64,000 bases of DNA, from NCBI RefSeq assembly GCF_963966145.1, contig NC_091046.1, positions 1,550,001 through 1,614,000 of the forward strand, in the 5' to 3' direction. Source of the stretch: Tenebrio molitor (taxonomy: Eukaryota > Arthropoda > Insecta > Coleoptera > Tenebrionidae). Below are positions 28,140 to 38,545 of this stretch, in pieces (the first letter of the stretch is position 1; each line of letters begins with the position of its first letter). Position numbers and translations under genes: made by a program. Below the pieces are notes generated by a model that saw only the letters and a program-made list of their open reading frames with translations, was not told the origin of the DNA and ran no database searches.

Positions 28140-28149
28140 GGGTTTACCT

Positions 28150-30021
28150 TAACTCACCGCAATTTCGTTCGAATCGGAGACAAAAAATTTTTTCGAAAAA
28201 ACCACGTACCCCTACCTTCTATCGAATTTGCACTCCGAAAAAACATTTAAACGGCCATAGCTCCTTTATTAAACATAATATGTCAATGAATTCCACACCG
28301 CTGGATTCCTCTTTTCAATGCGCTTCTTTTGAGCCGAAAAAATTTTACCTCGATTTTTTCGTTTAAGAGAAATTCACAAAAAACCGAAAAAACTCAAATT
28401 TTTCGCTATTTTTGGCTCCCACACCAACAAATGGGGTCTATGAGCGGAACTTTCATTATGCCTGAATTCAACACATCCAATGCGATAACTCACCGCAATT
28501 TCGTTCGAATCGGAAACAAAAAATTTTTTTCGAAAAAACCACGTACCCCTACCTTCTATCGAATTTGCACTCCGAAAAAACATTTAAACGGCCATAGCTC
28601 CTTTATTAAACATAATATGTCAATGAATTCCACACCGCTGGATTCCTATTTTCAATGCGCTTCTTTTGAGCCGAAAAAATTTTACCTCGATTTTTTCGTT
28701 TAAGAGAAATTCACAAAAAACCGAAAAAACTCAAATTTTTCGCTATTTTTGGCTCCCACACCAACAAATGGGGTCTATGAGCGGAACTTTCATTATGCCT
28801 GAATTCAACACATCCAATGCGATAACTCACCGCAATTTCGTTCGAAAAACCACGTACCCCTACCTTCTATCGAATTTGCACCCCGAAAAAACATTTAAAC
28901 GGCCATAGCTCCTTTATTAAACATAATATGTCAATGAATTCCACACCGCTGGATTCCTCTTTTCAATGCGCTTCTTTTGAGCCGAAAAAATTTTACCTCG
29001 ATTTTTTCGTTTAAGAGAAATTCACAAAAAACCGAAAAAACTCAAATTTTTCGCTATTTTTGGCTCCCACACCAACAAATGGGGTCTATGAGCGGAACTT
29101 TCATTATGCCTGAATTCAACACATCCAATGCGATAACTCACCGCAATTTCGTTCGAATCGGAGACAAAAAATTTTTTCGAAAAAACCACGTACCCCTACC
29201 TTCTATCGAATTTGCACCCCGAAAAAACATTTAAACGGCCATAGCTCCTTTATTAAACATAATATGTCAATGAATTCTACACCGCTGGATTCCTCTTTTC
29301 AATGCGCTTCTTTTGAGCCGAAAAAATTTTACCTCGATTTTTTCGCTTAAGAGAAATTCACAAAAAACCGAAAAAACTCAAATTTTTCGCTATTTTTGGC
29401 TTCCACACCAACAAATTGGGTCTATGAGCGGAACTTTCCCTATGCCTGAATTCAACACATCCAATGCGATAACTCACCGCAATTTCGTTCGAATCGGAGA
29501 CAAAATTTTTTTTCGAAAAAACCACGTACCCCTATCGAATTTGCACCCCGAAAAAACATTTAAACGGCCATAGCTCCTTTATTAAACATAATATGTCAAT
29601 AAATTCTACACCGCTGGATTCCTCTTTTCAATGCGCTTCTTTTGAGCCGAAAAAATTTTACCTCGATTTTTTCGCTTAAGAGAAATTCACAAAAAACAGA
29701 AAAAACTCAAATTTTTCGCTATTTTTGGCTTCCACACCAACAAATGGGGTCTATGAGCGGAACTTTCCCTATGCCTGAATTCAACACATCCTTTGCGATA
29801 ACTCACCGCAATTTCGTTCGAATCGGAGACAAAAAATTTTTTCGAAAAAACCACGTACCCCTACCTTCTATCCAATTTGCATCCCGAAAATACATTTAAA
29901 CGGCCATAGCTCCTTTATTAAACATAACATGTCAATGAATTCTACACCGCTGGTTTCCTCTTTTCAATGCGCTTCTTTTGGGCCGAAAAAATTTTACCTC
30001 GATTTTTTTGTTTAAGAGAAA
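28150..30021 (+). repeat. 336-bp satellite array, right block and array edge
   Basis: The same satellite resumes immediately after the transposon. The 159 bp before the insertion and the 177 bp after it add up to exactly one 336 bp monomer. Five further monomer starts follow (28329, 28666, 28977, 29313, 29642), then a partial unit. Monomers near the edge differ more from the consensus: one of 311 bp with a 25 bp internal deletion, one of 329 bp, and substitutions such as AACAGAA, AACATGTC and GGGCCG. Satellite similarity stops at about 30021, after TTTAAGAGAAA. Confidence 0.97.
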
Positions 30022-30685
30022 ATAAAAAGAGGACAAGACACCGGCTAGTAAAGAATAATAAATGAAGACAGAAGCATTTTCTCATTTATTTTTTGAAATT
30101 TTTAAATATTTTAAATAAATTATTACCTATGGATGGTTGATAGCTATTTGAAAATATCTCTTTAACTGTTTTTTCCTTTACTACATACAATATTTTTTTT
30201 TACATTTCATTTAATTCAAGAAAATTTGAAGATATCAGCATGTCCCTTCATAGTTTTTTCTACCTTCTAGATCTAGACTAATGCAAAAACAAAGTTTCTT
30301 CATAATATAAAGTAATTTATAAAGTAATTTCAACACTTTACAGAATTCTTCTGCACCATTAGTTATCCACATAATTCGACGACATCACCTCCTTTCGCGA
30401 CACAGGTGAGAATTCGTCCTTATAGTTCTTCGCACTTTACATTATTTTGGAAAAAATATGTGTTAAGATCATCAGAAAGCAACGAGAGTGAAAGAAAAAA
30501 TTACAAATCAGAAATATTACCTTAGGAGAGGGTGGGAAGCTAATTTTTTTTGTTGTGACTTTACTTCTAACTTAATAACCAAATCTCAAATAATGTGAAA
30601 GGAAATGGTAATAACTGTATCAATTTTGGAAACTTGCCATTGGAACATTTTTCACCCCCACCCCTCCCACTACCGTTCGTCCCAT
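30022..30685. other. AT-rich flank between the satellite edge and F-box gene A
   Basis: Unique-looking AT-rich DNA with no supported gene. Its right end becomes strongly C-rich (about 30651-30692), which belongs to the upstream promoter region of the next gene. Confidence 0.6.
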
Positions 30686-30710
30686 CCCACCCTTGCGTCC
30701 CAAGGGTGGG
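30686..30710 (+). promoter_or_regulatory. Perfect GC-rich hairpin just upstream of the gene A TATA box
   Basis: CCCACCCTTG (30686-30695) and CAAGGGTGGG (30701-30710) form a 10-bp perfect inverted repeat with a 5-base loop. It begins about 40 bp upstream of the TATA box. The CCACCC cores also look like Sp1/KLF-type sites. Confidence 0.6.
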
Positions 30711-30724
30711 GGTCCCACGAACAG

Positions 30725-30759
30725 TATATATACCGCGACCGAGCGGTCCCAAATCAGTT
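30725..30759 (+). promoter_or_regulatory. Core promoter of F-box gene A
   Basis: A TATATATA box at 30725-30732 and an arthropod-type initiator TCAGTT at 30754-30759. The distance from the first T of TATA to the initiator A is 31 bp. The 35 bp from the initiator to the ATG are conserved in two other genes of the window. Confidence 0.85.
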
Positions 30760-30790
30760 TATCCTCTGCTTGCAAGATAAAGAGTTCGAG

Positions 30791-31266
30791 ATGTACCAGA
30801 TCCTGCCGTTCCTCTCCACTGCAAATCTGGTGTTACCAGATTGTGGTACCCTACCGGTGGAGCTTTGGGCCATCATCTTAAGGTAAGTGTTTTTATTTTG
30901 TTGTTGTTTACTTGTTACTAATTTTTTGTTTGTTTCAGATTATTGGATCCAGCTTCCCTCTTGACCGCCGTGCAGACCAGTTCCTACTGGAAACGTATTT
31001 GCCAAGGAGATCCAGTCCTGAGAAGTACCATCCGGACCCAGCTGAACATCGAACGGAGACGCCAGCAAGAAGAGATTTTAAATCCAGGATTGCTGATCAC
31101 CGTGACTAGAGAAAATGGAGTGAAGAGTGTCACCTCTCGAGCACCTACTGTGCCTCACAGCATTGTCGGATTCGATTCAAGAGAGGACAGAAAACGGAGC
31201 GCTGGACCCACACGGAGGCGAGTCATGTCTCAACGACCAGGACCTTACAAGTCTATACGATGTTAA
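30791..31266 (+). CDS. Small F-box protein, paralogue A (two exons)
   Basis: Exons at 30791-30882 and 30939-31266, joined across a 56 bp GT-AG intron (donor GTAAGTG, acceptor TTTGTTTCAG), encode 139 residues. The protein has a short hydrophobic N-terminus, then an F-box at about residues 20-60: LPVELWAIIL, then LLDPASLL, W48 and DP55-56. F-box proteins dock on Skp1 in SCF ubiquitin ligases; the intron splits this motif after the ILR segment. The rest is basic, with a conserved EEILNPGLLITV segment and an RKRSAG...PYKSIRC tail. No recognised substrate-binding repeats (WD40, LRR) are present, so the target is unknown. It is about 88% identical to the copy at 40254 and more distant from the one at 47201. 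An AATAAA follows 46 bp after the stop. Confidence 0.85.
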
Positions 31267-31311
31267 TTTGTCTTTGTAAATAACAAAATCATTGTAAATA
31301 ATTTCTTGTTG

Positions 31312-31317
31312 AATAAA
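31312..31317 (+). terminator. Poly(A) signal of F-box gene A
   Basis: An AATAAA hexamer 46 bp downstream of the TAA stop, followed by a T-rich run. Confidence 0.75.
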
Positions 31318-31435
31318 AATTTTTTTTTTCAAACTTATACATATTCTCAACTTACAGGTCATCACTTGGGTCTTGTGGTAGCATTTTGTCCAGTTGGTAT
31401 AGGTGCCAAGATGGTACCTGGAGTAGTACACTAGT

Positions 31436-31965
31436 GCAAATTGTTGAAGTTTTTTCTCTTTACTAAATCAAAAAACTAGACGAATCCTTTCACATTGTTA
31501 AGAGCTTTGAAAATAAATTAAACTAACTTCTCTAATATTGCTTTTAATCTAAGAGTTAATAATATCATCGAGTACATAATTGTGCTTCCTATTGCTCATT
31601 TTATTTTCATTTTCCATTCTTGGAACCAGGCAATATAATTTTATCCAATGACTCATTAATGAAAATACATTTTATACAACGAAGAAGAGAGGTCCTAAAG
31701 TTGCATCTTGTGATATTCTAATTTTATGAAGATTAAGTTTTGCGTTTAGGTAGTGTTCATTAAAGAACAAGAAAGAAATATAAGAAGGAAAATAAAGTAG
31801 TAAAATCATCAAATAAAATAAGATGGCTCTTTTGGGGTGGTGCGTCAGAGTGAATTGTTGAAATTTTATTTCTACTGAACTAACCAGCTGGACGAATCTT
31901 TAGCAGAGTTAAGTTTTGAAAAAAAAATTAATCTATCTTCTCTAATATTTCGAGCTAGCAGTTTA
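31436..31965. repeat. Diverged duplicate segments around an RT fragment
   Basis: A segment of about 110 bp at about 31436-31550 and another at about 31851-31965 share the order AATTGTTGAA, CTAGACGAATC or CTGGACGAATC, then TTCTCTAATATT. They bracket a reverse-transcriptase remnant and probably derive from the same retroelement family or a local duplication. Confidence 0.5.
31671..31810 (-). pseudogene. Decayed non-LTR reverse-transcriptase fragment, copy 1
   Basis: On the minus strand, translation gives SQDATLGPLFFVV followed by a stop. This matches the PQGTILGPLLF signature of non-LTR retrotransposon reverse transcriptase (YIN is lost). Frameshifts and stops flank it. A better preserved copy lies at 41411-41546, also downstream of an F-box gene. 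Confidence 0.65.
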
Positions 31966-32047
31966 TTATTGGTTAGTTCTTTTTTTTTCAAGCTCATTGT
32001 CGCTGATATCCAATCATGATTTTGGTTATGTGGTGCTAATATATGTA

Positions 32048-32585
32048 TACAGTGTGTCCAAAAAGTCTGGAAACACCTAAATGAAAACGTAATGCATAAT
32101 TTTTGAAAAAAATCGAAAGACAGGTCAATTAGTGTTTTAAAAAAGCTTTCTGCTGATAGTGTCTGTTCGGTCTTTTCGATGACCTTGAAAAAGTTATTGT
32201 TATAAAAAAAATTGCTGAAATAATAGAAAATGTCCAAAACAAATTTTATTATCGTTTAGGATATTGTCAAGATGTTCAAGGACAACGTTTTGAACATTTG
32301 TTGTAAGAATTATAGTTGTCTTTCAAAATTAAAGTTTTCTTTATTTTCTAACCAATTAGATTTTTCAGGAAGTTTTTTATACATATTGAAAAAATTTTTC
32401 ACCATCGGGTAGACAATTAACAGATCTATTCAAAACGGTAACTCTTTCAAGGTCCTCAAAGACAGCAAACAGATACCATCAACACAGCTTTTTGAAAACG
32501 CTAGTTCACCTGTTTCTGCGTTTTTCTCGAAAATTATTCGTTTCTATTTCATTGGGGTGTTTCCAGACCTTTTGGACACACTGTA
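32048..32585. mobile_element. Foldback MITE 1, 538 bp, TACAGTGTGTCC ends
   Basis: The left end TACAGTGTGTCCAAAAAGTC is answered by GACCTTTTGGACACACTGTA at the right end, and TA flanks both sides (32046-32047, 32586-32587). The inverted similarity extends far inward, to roughly 190 bp per arm, so most of the element can fold into one hairpin. There is no coding capacity; the short frames inside it are artefacts of the arms. It is probably mobilised by a Tc1/mariner transposase. Confidence 0.85.
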
Positions 32586-32589
32586 TAAT

Positions 32590-33460
32590 TACATATCTAT
32601 GCAGTAAAAATTTCGAATTTTTTTTTGACAATTTTAACTAAACCTCTTTAAGAATAATTTATTGGAGTCGGAATATTTATCAGTTGTACATTTTTGTTTC
32701 TCAAAATCTTTGTCGGCACAATAATTCTTAAAAGTAGTAATTTAAAATTCAAATGAAATTTACCGACGACTTTTGAAATTTTAATCGGTTTGTGGAACTA
32801 AAACAGGTGCAAGGTACAAGTACCAGGTAATAAAGTTAAAGGGTTGCAGGAAAACACGTGTCCCAAATTTTTGGGGCCTGCTTTTTGGTATTAATGGAAG
32901 TTATTCCTATTATGAAAATTTAACAAAATTTGCAGATTATTTTTTAAATATGTAGGTAATTAATTTGTACAGAGTGAATCAAGTTTTACCGCACTTACTT
33001 CTAATCAATTTAAAATTCTCAAAAAATTCAGGAATGATGGTGTATCCTTGTAGAACATTCTGTAAAAATTTCAAAATTTTAAATGAAACTAGTAAATATT
33101 TCGTTTTAATTCAATAACCGCTACATTAATTTACATAATTTTTCACTGAGAGTCCTTTCAAACATTTAGGAAAAATTCGAAATTCGATGTCGATGTCTCA
33201 ACAGATGTTTACCAACAATGAGATATTTATTTATGGTAAATTCTGATCATGTCGCGCTATTAATCTTAAAATTGGAATAGTTCAAAAACTAATCCTTTTC
33301 TTTTGATGCGAATTTCATAAATATGTTTTTTGAATTAATTATGAATTATGAGCGGCACGGAAAAACTTTTTTTTTGGTCAAATTCAATTTTTTTATTTTA
33401 TCGCTTTGAATCAAGTGATACGAAAGAAATGATTGCACACGTTTGAAGCCTATATGAAGA
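32590..33460. other. AT-rich intergenic DNA without supported features
   Basis: No gene is seen. A TACAGAGTGAATCAAG segment at about 32969 resembles one end of a mariner-type MITE, but I found no matching second end. Confidence 0.5.
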
Positions 33461-35052
33461 ATCAGGAACGAAAGTGCTAAAATACAACACGAAACTTGTG
33501 GTTTTCCAGACGAGACTTCAACAGTCCTGTCGCGATCATCCTTGAACTGCAGCTCAACAAGAAACTATACCAAAATTGCAAAATTGACATCATTTGCTAA
33601 TTCACAAGATTTCATCTTCCGTTGTGATTTTTTTGTAAGAGCTTTCTGCTAGTCCTTTTATTGATTGTACGGAAAGTGCCAAGAGTATTGAAGATTTTTT
33701 CGACTATTAAGTTTTTGAACTTAAAGCAAAAAAGTTTCAACAATTTATGTTGACGCAGTTATTTACATTAGAAATGCGGTAGGCTACATTTTACAGCGCG
33801 AGGTTTTTAGATTGAAACACGACCGCGCAGCCGGAGTGTTTTAACAAAAACCGAGCGATGTAAAATGCCTACCGCATTAGTAATGTGAAACAAATGTTTT
33901 AAATTTTTATGGATTAATCCTTATGGCCGACGACCCATTGATCAATTTTTCTCAAATTTGAAAATAATTTTGCAAAACCTGTCAAAGACTAACATTTGAT
34001 TAATGAAATGGGAGAAAGTTATCTATTATACCGATAACTAGCATGCTTACAATTTACACCACAAAATGGCGCCATCATACTTTAGATGAAAACAATTAAA
34101 TTATGTTCATTTTTGAAAACAAAATGGATCAATGGTAGTGGTATTTTGTTTTAGTATAAATGGACTTTATTTATGATAAACTAACTTTTTTTTGGAGGTC
34201 CCAGAAAGTTTAAAATTTTTGCGTTAGTTTACACAATACGTACGGTAAAATGACAGATAGTTGTGTTAGTGTGCAAAAATCGAGATACCGCAGCTGTTCA
34301 AAATGTGTACATATGTCATTTAGAGTTAAGAAGGGCGAAAAATATTTTTATTTGTAATTTGCAATTCTGTCCCTTTGACATTCGAAAAAATTTGATGATG
34401 ACGTAATCTAGTGAACATTAATTTGGTGTTTCTCTCATTCTGAAGATTTTGGCATCAAATACATTAATTCAGGCGTATCCGAGTTCTCCGCGGTCACTTC
34501 TTTACCCGACGGTTTCCTCCTGATGTTATCGGGGATTAGCGCCGCAGGTGTTCGACAGGTGGCAGCTGCATGAAATTAAAATTTGTTTACATGATGCCAG
34601 TTGGCAATAAATACATTGATGAGAGAAGAAACAATTTTATTTAGTAATTATCTTCAACGGTAAATTATAATAACATGGGGGATTTACATATTGTTGTGTA
34701 TTTATGTGTGCGTTTTTAAAACGTGCAATCGGATTATGTAAAGAATCTTATTTTTTCTCTATGTTGGATCTAACAATTTTTTTATCATTGTGTGCTTTTG
34801 CATAGATAAAAGATTAAAAACTGAATAATGTTTTTACAAATACACTAGATGCCCCAAAACAATTCGAGCAACAACTAAATGGGACAATGTCAACAAAACA
34901 AAATTATGAGAAATATATTAAATAAATTCTATATCTTTTAAATTTGAAGATATTGGGGTTCAAAAGGTGCAGTTTTGAACTCATTTATTTTAAATATTAA
35001 AAAGATCTTGACTATTTGCTTTTTAATAGTCAGTAGAGTATAAAAAGTTACT
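33461..35052 (+). repeat. Left arm of the large inverted repeat
   Basis: Pairs with 36858-38545 in reverse orientation. Landmarks shared with the other arm include a block GGTAGGCTACATTTTACAGC near 33780, the GC-rich patch CGCCGCAGGTGTTCGACAGG near 34540, and the inner border AGAGTATAAAAAGTTACT. Confidence 0.9.
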
Positions 35053-35177
35053 ACAAATTTTTGTCTCGCTTGCGCTTCTGCTTCGCCTTCGCTGTTGTGT
35101 ACAAACCTGGCTTCGGATTTTTTTGTTATTTCTAATGAGTAATAAAATTAATATAAGCTTTTTGAGAAGTTTTAGGC

Positions 35178-36857
35178 CTTTTTGGTTGTGGAGTTTTGGA
35201 AAAACAGCTAAATTTGTAAGATTCTGCCTTGTTTTTTAAGACGCCAAATGTCCTGGTCCAAAAACGAAAAAATACCATTTTGGTGTGTTGAAAACCTGAG
35301 AGATTTGATTTCATTTTCGGTCGTTTATCAATGATTTTTGCATGCTCCAATTGACTTGGTCCAGAAACGAAAAGCTATATTGGGTGTCTAAAAACAAGAG
35401 ATTGTCGTAAAGTTTTTGCTTAATTTTAAGGTATCTTTGTTTGATTTTGGGTAAGTTTGAACCATTTTTTCGTGTGCCCAATTTCTGGCGGTCTATAGAT
35501 ATTTGAATATTTCTGAGGTGGATAAAAATTTATGATTTATTTTGAAGGATTTTGGGCCTTTTTGGTTGTTTCGCATCCTTTTCATTCCTTTTCTTTGCAT
35601 GTGCCAAATGGCTTGGCCCAGAAATAAAAAGCCGTTTTTGGGGTGTGTAAAAACAAGGTATTTTGTTAGTGTTTTAGGGCGTTCTTGAGGTAATTTTACA
35701 TTATTTTGGGAGATTTTAACGGTTTTTTCGTGTGCCCAATTTTTGGTGGTCTATAGATATTTCAGTACTTTTGGGGTGCATAAAAATTTGTGCTTTTTGA
35801 AGGATATTAGATCTTTTTCGGTTGTTTGCTTTTGGGAAAACAGCTAAATTTGTAAGATTCTGCCTTGTTTTTTAAGACGCCAAATGACCTGGTCCAGAAG
35901 TAACTTTTTATACTCTACTGACTATTAAAAAGCAAATAGTCAAGATCTTTTTAATATTTAAAATAAATGAGTTCAAAACTGCACCGTTTGAACCCCAATA
36001 TTTTCAAATTTAAAAGATATAGAATTAATGTTCACTAGATTACGTCAACATCAAATTTTTTCGAATGTCAAAGCGACAGAATTGCAAATTAGAAATGAAA
36101 ATATTTTTTGCCCTTCTTAACTCTAAATGACATGTTTACACATTTTGAACAGCTACGGCATCTCGATTTTTGCACACTAACCGAACTATCTGTCATTTTA
36201 CCGCACGTATTGTGTAAACTAACGCCAAAATTTTAAACTTTCTGGGACCTCCAAAAAAAAGTTAGTTGATCATAAATAAAGTCCATTTATACTAAAACAA
36301 AATACCGCTACCATTGATCCATTTTGTTTTCAAAAATGAACATAATTTAATTGTTTTCATCTAAAGTATAATGGCGCCATTTTGTGGTGTAAATTGTAAG
36401 AATGCTAGTTATCGGTATAATAGATAACTTTCTCCCATTTCATTAATCAAATGTTAGTCTTTGACAGGTTTTGCAAAATTATTTTCAAATTTGAGAAAAA
36501 GATTGATCAATGGGTCGTCGGCCATAAGGATTAATCCATAAAAATTAAAAACATTTGTTTCACATTACTAATGCGGTAGGCATTTTACATCGCTCGGTTT
36601 TTGTTAAAACACTCCGGCTGCGCGGTCGTGTTTTAGGGCGTTCTTGAGGTAATTTTGCATTATTTTGGGAGATTTTAACGGTTTTTTCGTGTGCCCAATT
36701 TTTGGTGGTCTTTAGATATTTCAGTACTTTTGGGGTGCATAAAAAATTGTCCTTTTTGAAGGATATTAGGTCTTTTTCGGTTGTTTGCTTTTGGGAAAAC
36801 AGCTAAATTTGTAAGATTCTGCCTTGTTTTTTAAGACGCCAAATGTCCTGGTCCAGA
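35178..36857 (+). repeat. Tandem repeats in the foldback core
   Basis: Diverged units marked by CTGGTCCAGAA or CTTGGCCCAGAA at about 35247, 35354, 35611, 35890 and 36848, and by TTTTTCGTGTGCCCAATTT near 35468, 35725 and 36685. The segment at 35671-35898 is duplicated at 36631-36857. Confidence 0.8.
35898..36632 (-). repeat. Partial third arm copy inside the foldback core
   Basis: Matches the right arm in the same orientation from AGTAACTTTTTATACTC to GCGCGGTCGTGTTTT, but lacks about 0.5 kb that in the right arm spans about 36985-37490. It is joined at both ends to the same core sequence TTTTAGGGCGTTCTTGAGG, so it came from a tandem duplication of core plus arm. Confidence 0.85.
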
Positions 36858-38545
36858 AGTAACTTTTTATACTCTACTGACTATTAAAAAGCAAATAGTC
36901 AAGGTCTTTTTAATATTTAAAATAAATGAGTTCAAAACTGCACCTTTTGAACCCCAATATTTTCAAATTTAAAAGATATAGAATTTATTTAATATATTTC
37001 TCATAATTTTGTTTTGTTGACATTGTCCCATTTAGTTGTTGCTCGAATTATTTTGGGGCACCCAGTGTATTTGTAAAAACATTATTCAGTTTTTAATCTT
37101 TTATCTATGCAAAAGCACACAATGGTAAAAAAATTGTTAGATCCAACATAGAGAAAAAACAAGATTCTTTACATAATCCGATTGCACGTTTTAAAAACGC
37201 ACACATAAATACACAACAATATGTAAATCCCGCACGTTATTATAATTTACCGTTGTAAATATTCTAAATAAAATTGTTTCTTCTCTCATCAATATATTTA
37301 TTGCCAACTGGCATCATGTAAACAAATTTTAATTTCATGCAGCTGCCACCTGTCGAACACCTGCGGCGCTAATCCCCGATAACCTCAGGAGGAAACCGTC
37401 AGGTAAAGAAGTGACCGCGGAGGAACTCGGATAAGCCTGAATTAATGTATTTGATGCTAGAATCTTCAGAATGAGAGAAACACCAAATTAATGTTCACTA
37501 GATTACGTCATTATCAAATTTTTTCGAATGTCAAAGGGACAGAATTGCAACTTAGAAATAAAAATATTTTTTGCCCTTCTTAACTCTAAATGACATGTTG
37601 ACACATTTTGAACAGCTACGGTATCTCGATTTTTGCACACTAACCAAACTATCTGTCATTTTACCGCACGTATTGTGTAAACTAACGCAAAAATTTTAAA
37701 CTTTCTGGGACCTCCAAAAAAAAGTTAGTTTATCATAAATAAAGTCCATTTATACTAAAACAAAATACCGCTACTATTGATGCATTTTGTTTTCAAAAAT
37801 GAACTTAATTTAATTGTTTTCATCTAAAGTATGATGGCGCCATTTTGTGGTGTAAATTGTAAGCATGCTAGTTATCGGTATAATAGATAACTTTCTCCCA
37901 TTTCATTAATCAAATGTTAGTCTTTGACAGGTTTTGCAAAATTATTTTCAAATTTGAGAAAAAGATTGATCAATGGGTCGTCGCCATAAGGATTAATCCA
38001 TAAAAATTAAAAAAAATTGTTTCACATAACTAATGCGGTAGGCATTTTACATCGCTCGGTTTTTGTTAAAACACTCCGGCTGCGCGGTCGTGTTTCAATC
38101 TAAAAACCTCGCGCTGTAAAATGTAGCCTACCGCATTTCTAATGTAAATAACTGCGTCAACATAAATTGTTGAAACTTTTTTCCTTCTTTTGAACTTAAT
38201 AGTCGAAAAAATCTTCAATACTCTTGGCACTCTTGGCAGTTTTCAAATAATTTATAATTTTTATTTCCATTTTTGCCAGCATTTCCTCTCACAAAATAAA
38301 TTGATTGAAAAAAAACTTTCCGTACAATCAATAAGAGAACTAGCAGAAAGCTCTTTGGATTTACTCATACAAAAAAATCACAACGGAAGATAAAATCTTG
38401 TCAATTAGCAAATGATGTAAATTTTGCAATTTTGGTATAGTTTCTTGTTGACCTGCAGTTCAAGGTTGATCGCGACAGGACTGTTGAAGTATCGTCTGGA
38501 AAACCGCTAGTTTCGTGTTGTATTTTTAGCACTTTCGTTCCTGAT
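36858..38545 (-). repeat. Right arm of the large inverted repeat
   Basis: Reverse complement of the left arm. It carries an extra 86 bp (38230-38315) absent from the left arm, bordered by a direct repeat CTCTTGGCA (38221-38229 and 38230-38238), which looks like an insertion in this arm or a deletion in the other. Confidence 0.9.

Larger units (their letters stand above)
25300..28149 (-). mobile_element. Pogo-like (Tc1/mariner superfamily) DNA transposon, complete
   Basis: A 2850 bp element inserted in a satellite monomer. The left end reads AGGTAAACCAGGGTAAGTGT and the reverse complement of the right end reads AGGTAAACCCGGGGAAGTGT, so the terminal inverted repeats match at about 20 of 22 positions. 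It is flanked by TA on both sides (25298-25299 and 28150-28151), the target duplication expected for Tc1/mariner and pogo elements. Removing the element and one TA restores an exact 336 bp monomer. It encodes one long open reading frame on the minus strand and carries repeated 11-bp subterminal motifs at both ends. The intact ORF and matching ends suggest a young and possibly autonomous copy. Confidence 0.95.
33461..38545. mobile_element. Large inverted-repeat (foldback-like) element, 5.1 kb
   Basis: The sequence from ATCAGGAACGAAAGTGCTAA at 33461 inward is repeated in reverse complement ending at 38545. The arms are about 1.6 and 1.7 kb and highly similar. The core holds tandem repeats and an extra partial arm copy. 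There is no transposase or other ORF, and no clear target-site duplication. It could be a non-autonomous foldback transposon or an inverted segmental duplication. Confidence 0.8.

Noticed and set aside
31872..32237. 121-codon minus-strand frame
   Set aside because: It runs into the left arm of MITE 1 and is low-complexity; it is not a gene.
32969..33070. Fourth MITE beginning TACAGAGTGAATC
   Set aside because: No matching inverted end or TA duplication was found nearby.
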